Positions 6,241-10,179 of a stretch of DNA of 10,179 bases are shown piece after piece (position 1 is the first letter of the stretch; each line of letters begins with the position of its first letter). The position numbers and the translations under genes are program-made. The stretch is from Acidimicrobiaceae bacterium (lineage in GTDB: Bacteria > Actinomycetota > Acidimicrobiia > Acidimicrobiales > Bog-793): contig JAODBN010000167.1 in assembly GCA_025463965.1 (NCBI GenBank), positions 1 to 10,179 of the forward strand. Direction: 5' to 3'. Below the pieces are notes generated by a model. That model did not search any database and was not told where the DNA came from. It worked only from the letters and a program-made list of their open reading frames with translations.

Positions 6241-8719
6241 GCCCTCCGGGTGCCCCGACGGCGACCACAATGATGTGGTGAGCGCGATCGCCGTCCCGGT
6301 CTTGCACGACCGCGAAGCGCTGCTCGCGGTCCGCCGCCTCGTCGTTCGTTTCGGGCTGCTCCGGGTGCTCGACGGTGTCAACCTCGAGATCCGCCCGGGC
6401 GAGGTGGTCGCCCTTGCTGGGGAGAACGGGGCGGGCAAGACCACGCTCGTGCGCTGCATCGCCGGGGCGCTGGCACCCACTCACGGAGAGATCGACCTCT
6501 TCGGCCGTCCGATCGCCGCGGATCCCGCGGCGGTCGCTAGCCAGGGGGTGGCAGTTGTCTGGCAGGACCTCGCCCTGTGCGAGAACCTCGATGTCGCGGC
6601 CAACCTTTTGCTCGGCCGGGAGCGCCGCTTCTTGCTGCCGTCCGAGACACGGGGACACGCTGAGGCCGCCGCACTGCTGGCGCGGCTGGGGATCCAGCTT
6701 CGCGACACCTCGCGAAGCGTGCGCACGTTGTCGGGCGGCCAGCGCCAGCTCGTGGCCGTCGCCCGGGCGATGCGTGACCGGCCGCGCCTGCTCGTGCTCG
6801 ACGAGCCCACCGCTGCGCTCGGCGTGAGCGAGTCCGCTGAGGTCGAAAAGCTCATCCTTTCGCTGCGCGACGAGGGCACCACCACCCTTCTCATCTCGCA
6901 TGACGTCGAGCAGATGTACCGCCTGGCGGACCGGATCGTGGTGATGCGCGGCGGGCGCACCGTCGGGGATGTCGACCCGGCGCGCACCCATCCGGAGGAG
7001 GTGGTGGCGCTCATCTCGGGTCAGGAGGTCGACTCGACAGCCCGGCGCCAGCTGAGCCGCCTCCAGGGCCTCGTCGACCAGCTCGCCTCGGCGGACCGCT
7101 CCTCGACGCTGCCCCTCATCCTCTCCACCCTCGGGGCAGCCCTCGGCGTCGAGCAGCTCGCTATCCACCGCCTCGACGGCGAGCGGCTGTCGTGCGTCGC
7201 CTCGCTCGGACTGGCCCAGCCGCTGCTGTCCGCATGGGCCGAGCTGACGCGGGGCCCCGATGGTGGCCCGGTCGGCCTCGCCGCATGGAGCGTCGAGGCG
7301 GTGCTCGACGAGAACGCGGCGACCAGCCCCACCTGGGCGAGCTTCCCCGGGCTCGCCGGGAGGGCCCGCATCGGCAGCTCCTGGGCGGTGCCCATCCTCG
7401 GCTCAGCCGGCCCGATCGGCGTGATCAGCGTCTTCCGGCCGTTCCCCGGCCGCCCACAGCGGGACGAGCTCGACCTGATCACGCTCTACGCGGGCTACGC
7501 GGCGAGCGCGCTGGAGCGCGACCGCCTCTTCGGCGAGGTGACCGCACGCAACGGGGTGCTCGAGACGATCCGTGAAGTGCTCGAGACCCTCGCCGGGCCG
7601 GTTCCGGTTCCCGAAGGCCTCGAAGCATCGCTTCGCGCGCTTCGCCAGGAGCTCGAGGCCGAAGAGGCCGCACTGTTCACCGCCGGGCGCGACGGCGAGG
7701 CCGTGTGTCGCACCCTCGTCCGAGCGGGGAAGGGCGCCGAGGACTTGTCGGCTTCGCCGGTCGCCCTCGAGGTCGGCCGCAAGTTGCTCGGATCACCGGC
7801 GCTCGACGGCACGGTGCAGGAGATGACGGCAGGTGCGGGGGTCTGCCTCGCGGTCGGCTTCCACTCCCCCGCCGGGCGAAGTGTGCTGCTCGCTCGCTGG
7901 TCGGCGTCCTCGGCCCCAGAAGTGGCTCCCGCGCTCGTGGCCGACGGCGCTCACTCGTTCCGCCTCGCCCTCGAGCGCGAGGCGGCGGGAATCATCCAGC
8001 AGGAGGCCGCGGCACTCCGCCGCTCGCGCCAGCTGCAGCGGGGCTTTCTCTCCCGGCTCAGCCACGAGCTGCGCACGCCGCTCACCGCCATCCAGGGGTA
8101 CGCGGAGACGCTCCTTCAGCCCGACGTCACCTGGGACGACGACTCGGTCACTCGGTTCCTCTCCCGCATGGCCGAGGAGTCGGCCCGACTCGGGCGCCTC
8201 GTGGAGGACCTGCTCGACTTCTCGGCGATCGAGTCGGGTGTGCTCCGCCTGCATGAAGACTGGTGCGAGCTTTCCCTCGTACTCGACGCGGCTCGCTCGT
8301 GCCTCGTGCCCCGCCAGGCCGCCTGGGTGCAGCTCTCGTGCGAGGGGCTGCCCGCCATCTGGGCCGACCACGACCGCCTGGAGCAGGTCTTCGTCAACCT
8401 GATGGACAACGCCATCCGCCACAACCCAGTGGGGACGACTGTCCAGATCACCGCCAGCGGCAGCGACGAAGTCGTCGAGGTGCTCGTGGAGGACGACGGA
8501 CGCGGGCTTCCTCCCGAGCTGTTCGCCGCCCCACTCGAGGCGTGGCACCGGGCCTCCCCCTCGGCGGGCACCGGCCTCGGCCTGTCGATCGCGAAGGCGA
8601 TCGTGGCCGCCCACGGCGGGAGCATCCACCTGCTCCCCGCCGAGGTGGGCACGCGCTTTTTGATCCGGCTCCCGATCGAGGGTGCAGGGCGCCGCGCCAG
8701 TGAGCCCGTCGATGCCTGA
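6221..8719 (+). CDS. Fusion protein: CUT2-type sugar ABC ATPase - GAF - GAF-like - histidine kinase
   Basis: 832 residues from ATG 6221 in one uninterrupted frame. Residues ~32-268 are a complete ABC ATPase: Walker A GENGAGKTT (67-75), Q-loop Gln115 in VVWQD, signature LSGGQ (170-174), Walker B LVLDEP (191-196), H-loop His227. The wording (ENLDVAANLLLGRE, LISHDVEQMYRLADRI, VVALISG) is that of single-domain FrcA/XylG-like monosaccharide importer ATPases. Residues ~295-435 form a GAF domain; ~455-590 is a degenerate GAF-like region; ~585-612 a helical linker. HisKA carries SHELRTP (614-620), phospho-acceptor His615. HATPase_c has N-box NLMDNAIRHN (726-735), G1 DDGRG (758-762) and G2 GTGLGLSIA (783-791). 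No membrane helix or signal peptide is seen, so membrane contact would come through an importer permease. All catalytic motifs look intact. The start is uncertain: ATG 6221 overlaps the previous gene by 20 nt with a poor RBS; GTG 6275 or 6278 would remove 18-19 residues without touching a domain. Confidence 0.9.
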   Translation: MSPPGSEPSGCPDGDHNDVVSAIAVPVLHDREALLAVRRLVVRFGLLRVLDGVNLEIRPGEVVALAGENGAGKTTLVRCIAGALAPTHGEIDLFGRPIAADPAAVASQGVAVVWQDLALCENLDVAANLLLGRERRFLLPSETRGHAEAAALLARLGIQLRDTSRSVRTLSGGQRQLVAVARAMRDRPRLLVLDEPTAALGVSESAEVEKLILSLRDEGTTTLLISHDVEQMYRLADRIVVMRGGRTVGDVDPARTHPEEVVALISGQEVDSTARRQLSRLQGLVDQLASADRSSTLPLILSTLGAALGVEQLAIHRLDGERLSCVASLGLAQPLLSAWAELTRGPDGGPVGLAAWSVEAVLDENAATSPTWASFPGLAGRARIGSSWAVPILGSAGPIGVISVFRPFPGRPQRDELDLITLYAGYAASALERDRLFGEVTARNGVLETIREVLETLAGPVPVPEGLEASLRALRQELEAEEAALFTAGRDGEAVCRTLVRAGKGAEDLSASPVALEVGRKLLGSPALDGTVQEMTAGAGVCLAVGFHSPAGRSVLLARWSASSAPEVAPALVADGAHSFRLALEREAAGIIQQEAAALRRSRQLQRGFLSRLSHELRTPLTAIQGYAETLLQPDVTWDDDSVTRFLSRMAEESARLGRLVEDLLDFSAIESGVLRLHEDWCELSLVLDAARSCLVPRQAAWVQLSCEGLPAIWADHDRLEQVFVNLMDNAIRHNPVGTTVQITASGSDEVVEVLVEDDGRGLPPELFAAPLEAWHRASPSAGTGLGLSIAKAIVAAHGGSIHLLPAEVGTRFLIRLPIEGAGRRASEPVDA

Positions 8720-9488
8720 GCATCAGGGCGATACGAACGCAGCAGGCGCGGAGGCGGGAACAGCCAACGGGCCCGAGTCGGTCACCTCGGAGGCCCCCCA
8801 CCAGACCCGGGCGCTCCTCATCGAGGACGACCCCAACATCGTCGATCTCATTCGCGCCAACCTCGCGGTTCGCGGCTTCGACGCAGTGGTCTCCCCTGAC
8901 GGCGAGCGCGCCCTCCAGCTGTTCGAGACCGAATCCCCCGACATCGTGCTGTTGGACCTCACCCTCCCCGACGTCGACGGGTTCGAGCTGTGTCGCGAGC
9001 TACGCGAGCGCTCCACGGTCGGGATCATCGTCGTGTCGGCACGCGGCGGCGAGCGGGACAAGGTGACCGCCCTCAACATGGGCGCCGACGACTATCTCAC
9101 CAAGCCGTTCAGCATCGAGGAGCTGCTGGCCCGGATCATGGCCACGCTGCGCCGCACCCGCGCCCCCGCGCCGGCCGAGCCGATGTCGTCGGTGATCACG
9201 GCGGACGACCTCGTGATCGACCTCGGCGCCCAGCAGGTCAGCCGGGCCGGGGTGCTCGTGCACCTCACCCCGACGGAGTTCGCACTGTTGCGAGAGCTCG
9301 CCACAAACCGTGGCAAGTTGCTCACCCATGCCCACTTGCTGCGGCGCGTCTGGGGCCCGGGCTATGCGACCGAGACCGAGTACGTGCGGGTCTACGTTCG
9401 CCGACTGCGCTCCAAGCTCGAAATACCCGGCTCTGCGCCGCTGATCCTCACCCAGCCGCGCTTCGGTTACAGCTTCGTCGCCGACTGA
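8712..9488 (+). CDS. OmpR/PhoB-family response regulator, KdpE-like
   Basis: 258 residues from ATG 8712, overlapping the kinase stop by 8 nt; in-frame GTGs at 8682 and 8700 are alternatives and none has a good RBS. The receiver domain (about 33-150) has the acidic pair Glu38/Asp39, phospho-acceptor Asp82 in LLDLTLPD, Ser109 in VVSARGG and Lys131 in LTKPF. A DNA-binding winged helix follows (about 160-258): LTPTEFALLRELATN, LLTHAHLLRRVWGPGY, and VRVYVRRLRSKLE. The wording of both domains (SARGGERDKVTALNMGADDYLTKPF; LLRRVWGPGY) is closest to KdpE, the potassium-response regulator. Overlap with the fusion kinase makes it the obvious phosphotransfer partner. The first ~32 residues are a polar Ala/Gly/Glu-rich extension; no start codon lies between 8712 and the receiver, so the extension appears real. 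No kdpFABC genes are in the window. Confidence 0.93.
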   Translation: MPEHQGDTNAAGAEAGTANGPESVTSEAPHQTRALLIEDDPNIVDLIRANLAVRGFDAVVSPDGERALQLFETESPDIVLLDLTLPDVDGFELCRELRERSTVGIIVVSARGGERDKVTALNMGADDYLTKPFSIEELLARIMATLRRTRAPAPAEPMSSVITADDLVIDLGAQQVSRAGVLVHLTPTEFALLRELATNRGKLLTHAHLLRRVWGPGYATETEYVRVYVRRLRSKLEIPGSAPLILTQPRFGYSFVAD

Positions 9489-9520
9489 GGACGCATCGCG
9501 CCCGCTTCCGCTGGGCAGAG

Positions 9521-9542
9521 TGTTAACGCTTTGTTAACGGCA
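9521..9542 (+). promoter_or_regulatory. Candidate response-regulator operator: TGTTAACG direct repeat, 11-bp period
   Basis: TGTTAACG occurs at 9521-9528 and again at 9532-9539, exactly 11 bp apart, starting 33 nt after the response-regulator stop and ending 141 nt before the binding-protein ATG. Tandem half-sites spaced one helical turn are how OmpR/PhoB-family regulators dimerise on DNA (for example pho boxes). Because GTTAAC is itself a palindrome, the pair can also form a 6-bp stem with a GCTTT loop, or be read by another regulator type. The match to the neighbouring regulator is inference. Confidence 0.45.
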
Positions 9543-9670
9543 CAACCGGAATGTTGATGCCGGCGTTGATACAGCGCTTCGTAACGTTCACCGTGCTACA
9601 GCTCAGGCTGGCGCGCCGTGGGGGATGACGGGAATGTCGCTCTCCGAACGCGACCAGCGATACCCAATCA

Positions 9671-9677
9671 AGGGGGG
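9671..9677 (+). promoter_or_regulatory. Ribosome binding site for the sugar-binding protein gene
   Basis: AGGGGGG lies 6 nt before ATG 9684 and is G-rich enough to pair with the 16S tail. It fixes the start of the partial gene that follows. Confidence 0.6.
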
Positions 9678-9683
9678 TAACAC

Positions 9684-10179
9684 ATGACGCTCCACCGATC
9701 CGCCCGGAAGGTCGTGCCCGTTCTGCTGTCCGCAGGCATGGTCGCGACCGGAGCCGGGGTGGCCGGGGTGGCCGGGGCGACCGCGCGGCCGCACGCCGCC
9801 ACCGTCTCGGCAACCACGTTCAACCGCAGCTTCACCACCATGTCCCTGCTGAAGGCGATCTCCGCCAAGGGCAAGGGCAAGGTGGCGGCGATCCTGCCGG
9901 ACACCGTCTCCTCGGCCCGCTACTCCGAGTTCGACGCTCCCTACCTGAAGGAAGCGATGCAGAAGGCCGGGCTTCCGGCCGCTGACATCATCGTCCAGAA
10001 CGCCCAGGGCAGCGACGCAACCCAGCTGGCCGACGCTCAGGCCGACATCGCCAAGGGTGCGACCGTGCTGATCATGGACCCGCTCGACTCTGGAGTCGGC
10101 ACCAAGATCGAGAGCTACGCGAAGAGCCACGGAGCACAGGTGGTGGACTACGACCGCCTCGACCTCGGTGGCAGCCGTA
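9684..10179 (+). CDS. CUT2-type sugar ABC transporter substrate-binding protein, xylose-binding-like (3' end outside window)
   Basis: ATG 9684 with a good RBS opens 165 codons that run off the right edge with no stop. Residues 1-~38 look like an export signal: Arg/Lys start (HRSARK), a hydrophobic Ala/Val/Gly core, then possible Ala-x-Ala cleavage around 32-38. There is no cysteine anywhere, hence no lipobox. From about 66 the mature domain reads KVAAILPDTVSSARYSEFD, VQNAQGSDATQLADAQADIAKGA and LIMDPLDSG, then VVDYDRLDLGG, the order and spacing seen in XylF and related periplasmic binding proteins (PF13407/Peripla_BP_4 type). Such proteins deliver pentoses or other monosaccharides to a permease. 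The ligand cannot be told from this half. Permease and any further ATPase genes would be expected beyond the window. It follows the ABC-ATPase/kinase fusion and its regulator, consistent with one transport-signalling locus. Confidence 0.88.
   Translation, partial: MTLHRSARKVVPVLLSAGMVATGAGVAGVAGATARPHAATVSATTFNRSFTTMSLLKAISAKGKGKVAAILPDTVSSARYSEFDAPYLKEAMQKAGLPAADIIVQNAQGSDATQLADAQADIAKGATVLIMDPLDSGVGTKIESYAKSHGAQVVDYDRLDLGGSR
9753..9779 (+). repeat. Three tandem 9-bp repeats in the signal-peptide core
   Basis: GCCGGGGTG is present twice in tandem (9753-9770) and a third time with one change (9771-9779), in frame, coding Ala-Gly-Val, Ala-Gly-Val, Ala-Gly-Ala. Gain or loss of a unit would lengthen or shorten the hydrophobic core by three residues without a frameshift. 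Confidence 0.7.

Larger units (their letters stand above)
9489..9683 (+). promoter_or_regulatory. 195-nt regulatory intergenic region upstream of the sugar-binding protein gene
   Basis: This is the largest non-coding stretch and the most AT-rich part of the window. It holds the 11-bp-period direct repeat at 9521-9542 (separate entry), two weaker related half-sites TGTTGATG (9552-9559) and CGTTGATA (9564-9571), a short AACGTT palindrome (9583-9588) and GGCGCGCC (9610-9617). A hairpin of GTCGC (9636-9640) with GCGAC (9650-9654) is short. TTGATA (9566-9571) resembles a -35 box, but no good -10 sits at the proper spacing, so I do not place a promoter. No convincing terminator follows the response regulator; GCCC/GGGC around 9501-9516 is weak. 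A promoter for the binding-protein gene very likely lies here. Confidence 0.6.

Noticed and set aside
4915..6480. 521-codon open frame on the - strand opposite pgl, LOG and the fusion gene
   Set aside because: Low-complexity composition and complete overlap with LOG-family and ABC motifs on the + strand.
6209..7168. 319-codon open frame on the - strand opposite the ABC ATPase domain
   Set aside because: The + strand carries intact Walker A, LSGGQ and Walker B in this stretch; the antisense translation has no recognisable domain.
9489..9520. Intrinsic terminator after the response regulator
   Set aside because: Only a 4-bp GCCC/GGGC stem with a 9-nt loop and no T-run; too weak to call.
9580..9591. 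LacI-family-like operator around AACGTT before the sugar-binding protein gene
   Set aside because: Only the central 6 bp are palindromic; the flanks (CGT and CAC) do not pair without an indel.
9566..9602. Sigma-70-type promoter TTGATA ... TACAGC
   Set aside because: The spacer would be about 25 nt, well outside the usual 16-18, and no better -10 is found at proper spacing.
9603..10130. 175-codon open frame on the - strand at the right end
   Set aside because: It lies opposite the binding-protein gene, which has a good RBS, signal peptide and XylF-like motifs; the antisense product is Gly/Val/Asp-rich without a family match.
1..10179. CRISPR arrays, tRNA/rRNA genes, insertion sequences, phage att sites
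   Set aside because: No spaced repeat array, RNA-gene signature, transposase motif or terminal inverted repeats were seen; the window is almost wholly coding on one strand.

Overview
The window is GC-rich bacterial DNA (roughly two thirds G+C by eye). All genes are on the + strand, tightly packed, with GTG starts and 4-nt stop/start overlaps. Gene content and protein sequences point to a high-GC actinobacterium, plausibly of the Acidimicrobiia type; that placement is inference, because no rRNA or other taxonomic marker is present.

Region 1 (1-5119) is a pentose phosphate / upper glycolysis cluster: the 3' end of a transaldolase gene (tal), glucose-6-phosphate isomerase (pgi), a short-type decarboxylating 6-phosphogluconate dehydrogenase (gnd), glucose-6-phosphate dehydrogenase (zwf) and 6-phosphogluconolactonase (pgl). 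Together they encode the whole oxidative branch (G6P to ribulose-5-phosphate), an isomerase that recycles F6P to G6P, and part of the non-oxidative branch. The only real gap is 86 nt between pgi and gnd, with a GC-rich hairpin and a strong ribosome binding site. gnd, zwf, pgl and the next three genes run on with overlaps and are probably one transcription unit.

Region 2 (5119-6240) is a LOG/TIGR00730-family protein with long N- and C-terminal extensions. The family removes ribose-5-phosphate from nucleoside monophosphates, which would connect nucleotide turnover to the pentose phosphate pathway.

Region 3 (6221-9488) is the most unusual part. One 832-codon gene joins a complete single-domain CUT2-type (ribose/xylose importer) ABC ATPase to a GAF domain, a second GAF-like region and a full histidine kinase core (HisKA + HATPase_c), with no visible membrane segment. 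A KdpE-like OmpR/PhoB response regulator gene overlaps its 3' end.

Region 4 (9489-10179) is a 195-nt intergenic region with an 11-bp-period direct repeat resembling an OmpR/PhoB-family operator, then the 5' part of a xylose/ribose-type periplasmic-binding-protein gene that runs off the window. The layout suggests a sugar importer whose ATPase is covalently tied to a two-component system: transport state would be read by the kinase, passed to the response regulator, and used to control the binding-protein gene and perhaps the pentose phosphate genes. This model is inference; the domains, gene order and repeat are visible in the sequence.
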